Assembly: GCA_015075185.1 (NCBI GenBank) | Contig: JABTUW010000002.1 | Location: forward strand, 992,001 to 1,056,000 | Length of the DNA: 64,000 nt | Origin: Anaerolineales bacterium | Lineage (GTDB): Bacteria > Chloroflexota > Anaerolineae > 4572-78 > J111 | Direction of reading: 5' to 3' | Part shown: positions 1 through 7,630 of the stretch, one piece after another | Position numbering within the stretch: position 1 is the stretch's first letter | Layout: the number at the start of each line of letters is the position of its first letter | Notes under the pieces: generated by a model | Database searches by the model: none | Seen by the model: only the letters and a program-made list of their open reading frames with translations | Told to the model about the DNA's origin: nothing | Made by a program: the position numbers and the translations under genes

Positions 1-406
1 GAAACAGCAGGAGTAATTCACGGAGCGCGCTCTGAGATAAAAAAGGATCTCGCACCATCCGATTCTCCTCGTACAGCTTGGTCACAGCTTGCCGCAGGTC
101 TGTCTCAAAATAGGGGCGAGTTTCGTAAAAGGAGCGGAGGATAAGGCGGTAAAGACTGGAAAGGTTGCTGACCGGCAGGTTATTGAGGTCAACCAAAACG
201 AGGGCCACCGAGCCGGCCCAGGGAGCGAGGTAAGATTGGAGAATTTCGGGCCGGTGGCACAAAAAACCGAGCAGATTCGATTTCCCGGCCCCTGTCAAGC
301 CCACCACAGCGCCGCTGGCGCCGCTTCGAATCCAGCCGGCCAGCGTAGCCATTTCTTTGGCCCGATAGGAATGGTTATAGACTGCCCAAGAGCGATTTGT
401 CGTCAT
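1..406 (-). CDS. P-loop ATPase, N-terminal part (runs off the window)
   Basis: The reverse strand from ATG at 406 is open to base 1, giving 135 codons beginning MTTNRSWAVYNHSYRAKEMA. An AGGGAGG ribosome site lies about 7 bases before the ATG. A Walker A motif (GLTGAGKSN) is at residues 36-44, and a hydrophobic strand ending in Asp (LVLVDLNN) follows near residue 70. The opening resembles STAND/AAA-type ATPases that flank TPR genes, so NTP-driven signalling is a reasonable inference, but the diagnostic C-terminal part is outside the window. It is divergent from the small secreted peptide gene at 788. Substrate and partners are unknown. Confidence 0.75.
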   Translation of the reverse strand, partial: MTTNRSWAVYNHSYRAKEMATLAGWIRSGASGAVVGLTGAGKSNLLGFLCHRPEILQSYLAPWAGSVALVLVDLNNLPVSNLSSLYRLILRSFYETRPYFETDLRQAVTKLYEENRMVRDPFLSQSALRELLLLF

Positions 407-787
407 GCTGATACCTCCCTCCTATGGACGAATCAGCGGGTGAGACGGTGGTAAATTAGCCAGATAAAATGATGAGTGAACCCCTCGATTAATCAGTCGT
501 TGTTTAGAATATGTTCAGCTATCTCTCAGGACACCTGAGCATCTTTTTGATACACTGACCGTAACAAATTCGCTATCGCCTGTGGCCTCATACTGACCCA
601 GACGAATGGGCGAAGTGTTATGTGGGCAGGCTATCACTCCCTTGCCCCTGATGTTCCGTTCCGAACATCCCAATTGAATCTGGACCACAGATAATTCGCG
701 AATGGGCTAACACGCTTTCCGGCGTTTAGCCGAGGGATCCCTCATCTCCCTGGTCCTCCTAACTTTAAAGAAAGGAGGTCAGCCGAG
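407..787. other. 381-base intergenic region between divergent ATPase and peptide genes
   Basis: No gene is visible here. It holds an inverted repeat GATGTTC-6-GAACATC at 650-669, a possible operator, and a perfect 10-base palindrome ATTCGCGAAT at 694-703. A bulged hairpin lies at 705-731 (GGCTAA-c-ACGC pairing GCGT-TTAGCC). A perfect 12-base palindrome GAGGGATCCCTC is at 732-743, and a short CTCAGG/CCTGAG repeat is at 525-539. No convincing -35/-10 pair was found for either flanking gene. The number of foldable elements before the peptide gene suggests a structured leader. Confidence 0.6.
755..778 (+). promoter_or_regulatory. Hairpin that can hide the Shine-Dalgarno of the peptide gene
   Basis: CCTCCT (755-760) is complementary to the AGGAGG ribosome site (773-778). 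After a 2x2 A-A mismatch, C763-T764 can pair with A769-G770, leaving a four-base loop. The hidden AGGAGG stands 9 bases before the ATG at 788. The complementarity is directly visible. Translational control by this hairpin is inference. Confidence 0.5.
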
Positions 788-940
788 ATGAAAAAGCGCA
801 TCATTGCTGCTATAGCAGGCATCGCTCTGCTGCTGGCCGTAACCGGCGTATCCGGCGTCGTCGCCGACACGCTGGGGTATGCGGTCACGTCACAGGTGCA
901 CGCTTGCCCAAGTGGTTCAAGCAGTGGGGGAGGTTGCTAA
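788..940 (+). CDS. Small secreted peptide, 50 aa, Cys-flanked Gly/Ser tail
   Basis: ATG at 788 to TAA at 938-940 encodes a 50-residue protein, preceded by a near-perfect AAAGGAGGT site. It starts MKKR, followed by a hydrophobic stretch (residues 5-26) typical of a Sec signal peptide, with a plausible cleavage after VVA. The predicted mature part is about 24 residues and ends in ACPSGSSSGGGC, two cysteines bracketing a Ser/Gly run. I recognise no family. Context is a divergent P-loop ATPase and, downstream in the opposite orientation, a TPR protein, so a peptide-signal or modified-peptide role can be proposed. No modifying enzyme, dedicated exporter or protease is next to it. Signal peptide and ribosome site are seen; the role is inference. 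Confidence 0.65.
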   Translation: MKKRIIAAIAGIALLLAVTGVSGVVADTLGYAVTSQVHACPSGSSSGGGC

Positions 941-972
941 TCGGTAGCTATTCTCTCTGACTTTGGCCCTAC

Positions 973-1018
973 TCCGCCGCAGCTTGCTTGAGAAGGCTAC
1001 TCAACAGGCTGCGGCGGA
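973..1018 (+). terminator. Perfect 11-bp stem-loop after the peptide gene
   Basis: TCCGCCGCAGC (973-983) and GCTGCGGCGGA (1008-1018) pair perfectly around a 24-base loop that contains a further TTGAG/CTCAA pairing. It lies 33 bases past the peptide stop and before the end of the convergent TPR gene. There is no long T-run, so it may be a weak terminator or an RNA-stabilising structure. Confidence 0.45.
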
Positions 1019-1107
1019 TCTGGTTTAACCTCAATGACCTCACCCTTGAAAAATTGAAAGTTCCTATTTACCCCCGCCTAACCTCGGGTATAATATTGAT
1101 ACTGGTT

Positions 1108-2340
1108 TTACTTAGCCGCAACTTGGCCGGGAAAATCGCCCGACAAGTTGTGCCGCAACTTGTTCACTTGCAGTTGCAGTTGATGATATTCCCCGGTTGA
1201 GTCATACTGGCTCAATAGTTGTTCGGCTTTTTCTAACCAATTGCTGGCCTGTCGTTGATTTCCCCTAAGCAGTTCATACTCAACAAGATAAGTGATCGAC
1301 CGAATTTCATTATGTTTATTATTCAAGTCACACCACGCGTGTAAGGCATTTTCCAGGTGCAAGCTGGCTTCCTGCCATTTCTTTTGATCGAGGTAGATCA
1401 ATCCTAGATTATCTAGTGTCAGTGCCAGGCCGAGTGAGTTTGTGAAGCGCTGAAAAATGGTTTTTGCTTGCCAATAATGTGATTCAGCTTTGCCTAATTC
1501 ACCTTTTAATTTGAAGGCATTTCCCATATTAAGATGGATTGAACCCGTAAGAGCTTCTTCTCCCACCAATTTGGCTTGATTAAGAGCCTGTTGCAGATAA
1601 GGCAGCGCCTCATCAGGAAGTTCCATTTCATTGAGAAGCCTACCAAGATTATCATAGCCATACACCAACCCATGCTCATCCCTCATCGCCTGCCAGATGG
1701 CGCAGGCGTGTTCAAGATGCTGCCTGGCTTGCTCCCACAAACCTTGCCGGGTATACAGGATGCCCAGGTGGTTCTCCGTATGGGCCAGGCCGTGCTGATG
1801 GCCAAGCTGCTCAAAGATGAGCAGAGCGTGGCAACACAGCGTCTCGGCTCGCCGCCAGTAGCCTTGTTCGATATAAAAATAGCCCAGGTTAGAACAGGCG
1901 CGAGCCTCGTTGGTGCGATCCCCAATGCGACGGGCAATGTGGATGGTAGAACGGTGGTAAGTGATGGCCTCCTTAAAGCGGCTCTGCCGCAGCGCCAGCC
2001 GGGCCAGCAAAGCCGACAGCCTGACCACGCTGGCCTTATCATCAGAGCGTTGCGCTACCGCCAGCGCCTTGGTTAAGATCCACTGCCAGGCTTCCCAATA
2101 ACCTCGCCGCTCCATATAGGCGGCGAATTCTTCGATCAACCCTTCTACGGCGGGCCAGGCGTCATCGAGTTCAAGGGCAAAGGAGATAGCTCTGACAATC
2201 TGCGGATGGTCCCGATCTAAAGCGGCGGTGTCCTTTAGCTCGGCGGCGACATAATCTTGCCAGTAAGATAGATTGGTCAGAACATAATGGCGAAAGAGGC
2301 CAACAGGATTTTGAGTAGCGGTCAATTCGTTGACTGCCAC
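1108..2340 (-). CDS. Tetratricopeptide-repeat protein, 410 aa
   Basis: The GTG start at 2340 is preceded by a GAGGTGATC ribosome site. Residues 1-90 form a helical N-terminal region. From about residue 100 to 400 there are some seven extended TPR units of about 40 residues, with recurrent patterns such as LGxxYxxQGxWxxA and NLGxLLxxxxxxxEALPYLQQAL. No DNA-binding, kinase or catalytic domain is present. Such kinesin-light-chain-like arrays bind peptides or proteins; this one ends convergently with the small secreted peptide gene, inviting a receptor hypothesis. It could instead be the detached TPR arm of a STAND-type regulator, because similar arrays occur here as C-terminal parts of the cyclase and kinase proteins. 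A good promoter lies at 2470-2498. Confidence 0.8.
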   Translation of the reverse strand: MAVNELTATQNPVGLFRHYVLTNLSYWQDYVAAELKDTAALDRDHPQIVRAISFALELDDAWPAVEGLIEEFAAYMERRGYWEAWQWILTKALAVAQRSDDKASVVRLSALLARLALRQSRFKEAITYHRSTIHIARRIGDRTNEARACSNLGYFYIEQGYWRRAETLCCHALLIFEQLGHQHGLAHTENHLGILYTRQGLWEQARQHLEHACAIWQAMRDEHGLVYGYDNLGRLLNEMELPDEALPYLQQALNQAKLVGEEALTGSIHLNMGNAFKLKGELGKAESHYWQAKTIFQRFTNSLGLALTLDNLGLIYLDQKKWQEASLHLENALHAWCDLNNKHNEIRSITYLVEYELLRGNQRQASNWLEKAEQLLSQYDSTGEYHQLQLQVNKLRHNLSGDFPGQVAAK

Positions 2341-2391
2341 TTGATCACCTCAGTCAGTGGGAAGGTTTCAGGCAGGTGATGATTACGATAA

Positions 2392-2407
2392 GGTATCTCA
2401 AGATACC
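2392..2407. repeat. GGTATC/GATACC inverted repeat
   Basis: GGTATC-TCAA-GATACC is a perfect six-base inverted repeat in the leader between the promoter at 2470-2498 and the TPR start at 2340. It could be a hairpin or an operator half. Confidence 0.35.
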
Positions 2408-2469
2408 CGGACACGGCAGCTTCCTCGCTCTGGTCCCCCTATTTATCTGAAACAGCCTGGATGATCTTT

Positions 2470-2498
2470 ATCATATCACACTGGGTAGTGTTTGACAA
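2470..2498 (-). promoter_or_regulatory. Sigma-70 promoter with spacer palindrome, TPR gene
   Basis: On the reverse strand, TTGTCA (2493-2498), a 17-base spacer and TATGAT (2470-2475) match the consensus well. The spacer contains the inverted repeat ACACT-4-AGTGT (2478-2491), well placed for a repressor. Transcription would begin near 2463 with a leader of about 120 bases before the TPR gene. Confidence 0.6.
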
Positions 2499-2547
2499 TA
2501 ACTTCTTAATCCCCAACTTGGATTTGAAAGTTTAAATAGACCGAGCC

Positions 2548-5256
2548 TTACGGTTGCAAAATGACTCTGAGAGGCGCTCGCGCCAGGCGTAGGGCCGGCT
2601 CGCCCTCCGGCGCGTCGGTCACGACGACGGCCACGACGACATACTGAGCCGGAGTCCATGTTTCCGGTGGCGCAGGAGTTGCATGAGCAATCTGGGTCGG
2701 ATCAAGGATAAGCTCAGGCGGAGCCTGCGCGTCAGCCCCCTTTAGGGTGTGCTCAGCCTTAATCGCTTCCCCTGGAGCCAGCCCCACAAACCAGCTCAGC
2801 GGGCGCTGACCGGTTTCTTTGGGGGTTGCCTGGCCGGCAAAGCCAACCATTTCCTCAGTCACTTGGGGCAGTAAGGAGTGGACATAACGGGCGGTGTCAG
2901 GACCAAACGCCTGAGTTCGCCGGGGAGCCATTTCTGCTTCAACGACGGCGAGAGTCGGGGCGGGCAGGCGGCCTTCAAGTTCCAGGGCGGCCATAACCCG
3001 GGCCAGGTGCAGTGGGGTGACAGCCAGGTCTCTGACCGTCCCTCGATTTTCAAAATCGGGCAGGCGGCCCACCTGAGAGAGTAAGCCGGGCAGGGGGCGG
3101 ATCAGTCCCAATTGGCGCGCTGTCGCCAAATAGCCGGGTTGGCTGAGAGGGGTCAGCATTTCGGCCAGCGAGGTAGTCAAGGGGTCTGACGGAATAGTCG
3201 CTCCGGCTTCGTGCAAGCCAATCAAGCCAACAAGCCGGGCCAAATCACCCACCGGGAAAAGGCCCTGGGTGGCTCGATTGAGCAAGGGCGCTTGCTGGTC
3301 TTGGCGCAGGATGTCCCACATGTCGTCCAGATGATTGGGATCATAGGTGGGGTGGCTGGACATGACCACAATGGCGCCGGTTTCGATTTCCATGACCACT
3401 ACGGCCCCTTCCGCTTCTCCCAGAGCCACGTCGGCGGCTACCTGGGCGGGCAAGTCAATAGTCAGGGTGACATCACGGCCAACCAAAGGCCGGTGGAGCA
3501 AATCGGCCAGCCATTTTTCTTCCGGCGTTTGATCTGCCGTGCCGCGCAGAATCGGGTCGAACGTCGCTTCAGTGCCACCCAGGCCATAACGAATGCTGTA
3601 ATAGCCGGTTACTGAGGACAGCCCGGCATAAGGATAGCGCCGCTCGGCCAAGCCCTGCTCGTTGATAATCGTCTGCGCAACCGTCACGCCATCTGCTGTC
3701 AGCAGCCGTCCCCGGCGAATCTGCTGCTGGGCCACGACCGGGCGAGGGTTGTCTTTGCGCTCGTTTAGGAAAGGAGCCAGAGCTATCTGCCAGAAAATGA
3801 GTCCTCCGGCCACAACGGCAAAACCGACGAAGAGTTCCCGTGCCAGACTCAGGTGATACATAGGCAGCGGGAGGCGTCCCAAGGGGAGGCTTTGCCCTGA
3901 AGCGTGAAACGGGAAACTCTCTGTTTCGCCTCTTCGCTGCCTCGCAATAAACAACAACAAACCGACCATCACAAAACTGGTCACCAGGCTGCTGCCGCCA
4001 TAGCTGACAAAGGGCAGGGTGATGCCGGTCAGGGGCATCAATTTGAGCGTACCGGCGGTGATAATAAGGGTCTGTAAACTCAGCAGCGCCCCGATGCCGG
4101 TTGCCAGCAGTTGCTCGAAGCCGGTTTCGGCCCGCAGGGCGGTATAAAAGGCCCGGCTGACCAGCAGTAAAAAGCAGACCATGACCCCCAACGCGCCCAA
4201 CAAGCCATACTCTTCGCCAATGGCGGCGAACACAAAATCGGTATGCACCACCGGAATGGCCGTCGGCAGGCCCTGGCCCAGGCCCTGGCCAAAAAAACCG
4301 CCGCTGGCGAAAGCCAGTAATGATTGGACAATCTGGAAGGAGCGCCCGGCCGGGTCGAGCCAGGGATTCCAGAAAGCCTCAATGCGCAGCCGGACCACAT
4401 CAAAGAGATAGTAGCCGATGCTGCCGGCTACTATCAGCAGCAATACGCCTCCCAAGACATAACGTTTCTGGCCGATAGCGGCATACAGCATGGCCAAGAA
4501 GGTGCAGAAAAAAAGTAGCGCTGCGCCCAGGTCGCGCTGCCAGACGAGCAGCACAATGCTCAAGCCCCACATGAGCAGCATCGGCCCCCAGTACGAAGGG
4601 TGAGGCATGCCGACCGGGCCAATGTAGGCTTTGACTTCACGCAACTGGCGGCGGCGGTCAGCCAGATAGGCAGCCAGGAAAATCACCAGGAGGAGTTTGA
4701 GGGGTTCGGAAGGCTGGAAGTAAAGCGGGCCAAGTTGCAGCCAGAGGCGAGGGCCAAAGCCGCTGGGATTGACCCCAAAGACAAGCGTGGCGGCCAGCAA
4801 GATCAGGCCGCCGGTCAGCCAGGCATATTTGTAGTGGTACAGCCAGTTGAGGTTTTGGGGCAGTAGCGTCACGATCAGTAGCCCGGCTGTAGCGGCGACC
4901 AGCCAGGCCAGTTGGGGTTTAACAAAAGCGGGAGCCAGGCGCGTAATGAGGGCTAGGCCCAGGCCGCTCAAAAAGAAGATCAACGGCAGCAGCAAAGGGT
5001 CATCCAACTTCCCTACACGTTGGAGCAGAAAAGTCGCCAGGCTGCCGCATAAAATCAAAATAACCAGCGGCCAAAAGGTCGTCAGGCCGAGTTCATTATT
5101 GACGAGGGCCAGTTGGAACAGGGCCAGGCCGGTAAAGACAAAGGCCAGTAGAAGGAGGGCGTAGCTATCAACATGACCGCCGACCGCCGAGTGCGAAGCC
5201 TCCCTTTGGGGCCGCCGACCGCTGTCAGAAGGGCGGTCATTGGTAATACTTGCCAA
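2548..5256 (-). CDS. FtsW/RodA-type glycosyltransferase fused to a degenerate penicillin-binding domain
   Basis: The first half (about residues 35-400) is a multi-spanning SEDS protein with the family signatures: YFQPSEPLK, WQRDLGAALLF, HTDFVFAAIGEEYGLLG (containing the conserved Asp) and LPFVSYGGSSLV. SEDS proteins polymerise lipid II glycans. The second half (about 470-900) has a PBP dimerisation region (GRLLTADGVTVAQT) and a transpeptidase fold. Its active-site motif, normally PPGSTFK, reads FPVGDLAR (Asp671, Arg674), and the expected KTG region reads AGQAT (Gln809), so it should be catalytically dead. I placed the start at TTG 5256, with GGAG seven bases upstream, overlapping the end of the MTA phosphorylase gene; the longer open frame before it merely runs through that gene. 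Probable role: a glycan polymerase carrying its own pseudo-PBP activator. The start codon is uncertain. Confidence 0.85.
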   Translation of the reverse strand: MASITNDRPSDSGRRPQREASHSAVGGHVDSYALLLLAFVFTGLALFQLALVNNELGLTTFWPLVILILCGSLATFLLQRVGKLDDPLLLPLIFFLSGLGLALITRLAPAFVKPQLAWLVAATAGLLIVTLLPQNLNWLYHYKYAWLTGGLILLAATLVFGVNPSGFGPRLWLQLGPLYFQPSEPLKLLLVIFLAAYLADRRRQLREVKAYIGPVGMPHPSYWGPMLLMWGLSIVLLVWQRDLGAALLFFCTFLAMLYAAIGQKRYVLGGVLLLIVAGSIGYYLFDVVRLRIEAFWNPWLDPAGRSFQIVQSLLAFASGGFFGQGLGQGLPTAIPVVHTDFVFAAIGEEYGLLGALGVMVCFLLLVSRAFYTALRAETGFEQLLATGIGALLSLQTLIITAGTLKLMPLTGITLPFVSYGGSSLVTSFVMVGLLLFIARQRRGETESFPFHASGQSLPLGRLPLPMYHLSLARELFVGFAVVAGGLIFWQIALAPFLNERKDNPRPVVAQQQIRRGRLLTADGVTVAQTIINEQGLAERRYPYAGLSSVTGYYSIRYGLGGTEATFDPILRGTADQTPEEKWLADLLHRPLVGRDVTLTIDLPAQVAADVALGEAEGAVVVMEIETGAIVVMSSHPTYDPNHLDDMWDILRQDQQAPLLNRATQGLFPVGDLARLVGLIGLHEAGATIPSDPLTTSLAEMLTPLSQPGYLATARQLGLIRPLPGLLSQVGRLPDFENRGTVRDLAVTPLHLARVMAALELEGRLPAPTLAVVEAEMAPRRTQAFGPDTARYVHSLLPQVTEEMVGFAGQATPKETGQRPLSWFVGLAPGEAIKAEHTLKGADAQAPPELILDPTQIAHATPAPPETWTPAQYVVVAVVVTDAPEGEPALRLARAPLRVILQP

Positions 5257-6106
5257 TAAATAACTCCAGCTTCTGCCACGTCTCATCCGGCACGGCGGTG
5301 CGATCTCGGCGGCTGATGATGGCCGTCGCCAGGGCGTGGTGGCAGGGCCAATCCGGTTCACCGGCCAGCTTGCGGACGGTATGGCGAATGGCCTGCTTGG
5401 CGACCTCGACATTGGCGTTGAGGTTGGCAATGACCGCTTCCACCGTTACCGGCTCTTCCGACTCATGCCAGACGTCATAATCGGTCACATGGGCCATAGT
5501 GGCATAAGCAATTTCGGCTTCGGCGGCCAAAAAGGCTTCGGGGATGGTGGTCATCCCGATGATGTCACAGCCCCACTGCCGGAAAATCTTGCTTTCGCCC
5601 TTGGTGCTAAAACGCGGCCCTTCGACAATGATAAACGTGCCGCCCTGATGGACTGTCGCCCCTGTTTCTTTTACGCCTTCATACAGCAAGGCCGACAGCT
5701 CGGGCGAAAAGGGTTCGGCCACACTCATGTGGACCACCACCCCACCCTTGTAAAAAGTTAAATCGCGGACGCGGGTGCGGTCAAAAAGCTGGTCGGGAAT
5801 GACGATGTGGCGGGGGGCATAGTCTTCACGCAGGCTGCCGCAGGCGTTGGCCCCCAGAATATACTTGACCCCCAGGCTTTTGAAACCCCAAATATTGGCT
5901 TGGCTGTTCAGCTCCGTGGGGCTGATGGAATGCTGCCGGCCGTGGCGGGGCAAAAAAGCGATGCGCTGGCCTTCCAGCGTGCCGATAATGTAACTGTCAG
6001 AAGGCGGGCCAAACGGTGTGGACAGCGTTACCTCCTCCATATCGCTTAGCCCTTCCATTTTGTAAAGGCCGCTGCCACCGATTACCCCGATTTTGATGTC
6101 AGTCAT
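5237..6106 (-). CDS. mtnP: S-methyl-5'-thioadenosine phosphorylase
   Basis: This 289-residue protein is full length for the family. It cleaves methylthioadenosine with phosphate to adenine and methylthioribose-1-phosphate in methionine salvage and polyamine by-product recycling. Visible signatures are the N-terminal IGVIGGSGLY, RHGRQH near residue 55, GANACGSLR, and GMTTIPEAFLAAEAEI followed by VTDYDVW with the purine-contacting Asp residues. AGGAGAG precedes the ATG by about nine bases. The last 20 bases overlap the proposed start of the FtsW-PBP fusion, suggesting a shared transcript. Purine nucleoside phosphorylase is the alternative, but TDYD and the overall sequence favour MtnP. Confidence 0.93.
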   Translation of the reverse strand: MTDIKIGVIGGSGLYKMEGLSDMEEVTLSTPFGPPSDSYIIGTLEGQRIAFLPRHGRQHSISPTELNSQANIWGFKSLGVKYILGANACGSLREDYAPRHIVIPDQLFDRTRVRDLTFYKGGVVVHMSVAEPFSPELSALLYEGVKETGATVHQGGTFIIVEGPRFSTKGESKIFRQWGCDIIGMTTIPEAFLAAEAEIAYATMAHVTDYDVWHESEEPVTVEAVIANLNANVEVAKQAIRHTVRKLAGEPDWPCHHALATAIISRRDRTAVPDETWQKLELFIGKYYQ

Positions 6107-6164
6107 GGTGCAACTTCTCTCCTATTTGAATTTTTTAGAAGTTACGCAGTTTAAGTTTTTTTGC

Positions 6165-6216
6165 CACGAATTACACGAATTTTTACTATTTTTCGTGCCA
6201 ATTCGTAAAATTCGTG
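6165..6216. repeat. CACGAATT palindromic intergenic repeat
   Basis: CACGAATTACACGAAT is followed by TTCGTG, AATTCGT and AATTCGTG, so CACGAATT (6165-6172) pairs with AATTCGTG (6209-6216) and inner copies can also pair. It sits between mtnP and the M42 peptidase gene and looks like a dispersed repeat remnant. Confidence 0.5.
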
Positions 6217-6309
6217 ACTGATTTTCAGGTCATCTCCTGTCAACTGTGCAACTCGTGTTTTTTACTGAATATGCTGTGTGTTGTATGGTCTGTTTTTACA
6301 CAACAGGGC

Positions 6310-7401
6310 CTACGATTTCGGGATCAACTCTTCCACAAAACTCTCATCCAGACTGGCGATGAAATGGGCCATCAGCCGGCCCGTGCGCTCGACATCTTTG
6401 GGGTGAATGGTTTCGACCGGGGAGTGCATATAGCGGCTGGGAATCGAGAGAAGGATGGTGGGCACGCCTTCGCGGCTGATTTCGATAGCATAGGCGTCGG
6501 TCCCGGCGCCGCTCGGCATCATTTCGCTCTGATACTTCAACTCCAAATCCCGGCAAATCTTGACCAGCCGCTCCCGCAGCTCAGGATGGTTGCTTGGCCC
6601 CAGAGCAATAACTGGCCCGGCGTTCAGCTTGACCTCGATTTCATCTACATCGGCAAAAGTCACGTCAATGACAACAGCCACGTCGGGACGAATGGCATAG
6701 GCCTGGGTCGTCGCGCCGACAAAGCTGCCCCATTCCTCATCCGCCGTCGCTACGGCGTAGACATCCCACTGATGCCGCAACTTTTTAAGCTCTTGCAAAC
6801 ATATCACCATGGCCGCCACCGAGGAACGATTGTCCATTGCCTTGGCGCTGAGCAGGCCGCCGAGCAGCTCGGCGGGAGTGCGCGCAAACGAAATCAAGTC
6901 GCCAATCTGTACCCATCGCTCCACCTGGCGGGCGGGGAGACCAACATCAATATGCATTTCAGCCATATCTACGGTGTTGTTGGGCTTATCGGGCGGCAGC
7001 AGATGGGGCGGGATGGCGCCGATGATGCCCGGCAGGTCCTGCTGCCCGTGGACAATGACCTCCTGGCCCATCAGAATCCGGTCATCCAGTCCGCCAACCT
7101 GACTGAAGCGCAGAAAGCCTTTATCAATTTTGGTGACAATCGCCCCAATCTCGTCGAGATGGGCCGCCAGCATCACCTTGCGCCGCCAGCCCGATTCGGC
7201 GGCTTGCTGCTCGCCCGCTTTAATGCCAACGACGCTGCCCATCCGATCGCGTTCGACCCGGTCCGCGTAGGGAGCCAGTTCGGTGGTGATGACCTCGTGG
7301 ATGCTGTTTTGCCGGCCGTAACCCGACACACCGACAGCCAGCGAAAGGCGTTTGAGCAGTTCGATGGTTGGCTGGGATGAGTTATTGGATTCTTTAGTCA
7401 T
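6310..7401 (-). CDS. M42-family metallopeptidase (glutamyl aminopeptidase/endoglucanase-like)
   Basis: The 363-residue protein has the complete M42 metal site: AHLDE (His, with catalytic-side Asp), KAMDNR (bridging Asp), DEEWGS (Glu pair), VIDVTF (Asp) and MHSPVE (C-terminal His). M42 enzymes are dinuclear Zn/Co cytosolic aminopeptidases that form tetrahedral dodecamers and trim peptides. A near-consensus promoter lies directly upstream at 7440-7468. The downstream neighbour mtnP has the same orientation, about 200 bases away across a repeat, so co-transcription is possible. Exact peptide preference cannot be read from sequence. Confidence 0.93.
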   Translation of the reverse strand: MTKESNNSSQPTIELLKRLSLAVGVSGYGRQNSIHEVITTELAPYADRVERDRMGSVVGIKAGEQQAAESGWRRKVMLAAHLDEIGAIVTKIDKGFLRFSQVGGLDDRILMGQEVIVHGQQDLPGIIGAIPPHLLPPDKPNNTVDMAEMHIDVGLPARQVERWVQIGDLISFARTPAELLGGLLSAKAMDNRSSVAAMVICLQELKKLRHQWDVYAVATADEEWGSFVGATTQAYAIRPDVAVVIDVTFADVDEIEVKLNAGPVIALGPSNHPELRERLVKICRDLELKYQSEMMPSGAGTDAYAIEISREGVPTILLSIPSRYMHSPVETIHPKDVERTGRLMAHFIASLDESFVEELIPKS

Positions 7402-7439
7402 TGTAGTTTCGACTTCCGATCTTGGTCTTAAGCCTAACG

Positions 7440-7468
7440 ATTATAAGCGTAGCCAAGAAAGGTGTCAA
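7440..7468 (-). promoter_or_regulatory. Consensus sigma-70 promoter of the M42 peptidase gene
   Basis: Reverse-strand TTGACA (7463-7468), a spacer of exactly 17 bases and TATAAT (7440-7445) give a perfect consensus. Transcription would start near 7433, about 32 bases before the ATG at 7401. Confidence 0.75.
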
Positions 7469-7496
7469 TTGGGAGTCAAAAATTGGGTACGTTCAT

Positions 7497-7540
7497 CTCG
7501 TCCTGCGCAAAGCGGGCCGAAGGCCGTATCGAAGGACGAG
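7497..7540. repeat. Family A palindromic repeat (CTCGTCC...GGACGAG)
   Basis: CTCGTCC (7497-7503) and GGACGAG (7534-7540) are inverted, with the core phrase CGTATCGAAGGA near the right end. The same core recurs in the repeats at 12537, 29797 and 35701. Confidence 0.6.
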
Positions 7541-7575
7541 ACCCAAAATCGTGTGCATTCTCAAAAATTGGGCTA

Positions 7576-7606
7576 AAACTAAAAGCGCCCGGTACGAGCC
7601 GGGCGC
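7576..7606 (-). terminator. Intrinsic terminator of the receiver-GAF-PAS kinase gene
   Basis: GCGCCCGG (7585-7592) and CCGGGCGC (7599-7606) pair around a six-base loop. On the reverse strand the stem is followed by TTTTAGTTTT, a classic rho-independent terminator 25 bases past the stop of the gene ending at 7631. Confidence 0.8.
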
Positions 7607-7630
7607 AGGCTTAAAAGATGCCTGATAGAC

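Noticed and set aside
5082..5279. ATG overlapping the mtnP stop (ATGA) as start of the FtsW-PBP gene
   Set aside because: That ATG is in a different frame and gives a 60-residue basic peptide; the FtsW frame needs the TTG at 5256 or a frameshift, and the GGAG site favours TTG.
6214..7380. 388-codon forward open frame opposite the M42 peptidase
   Set aside because: It mirrors a gene with every metal ligand of its family; the forward product has no recognisable domain and is rich in His/Gln/Arg as expected of an antisense frame.
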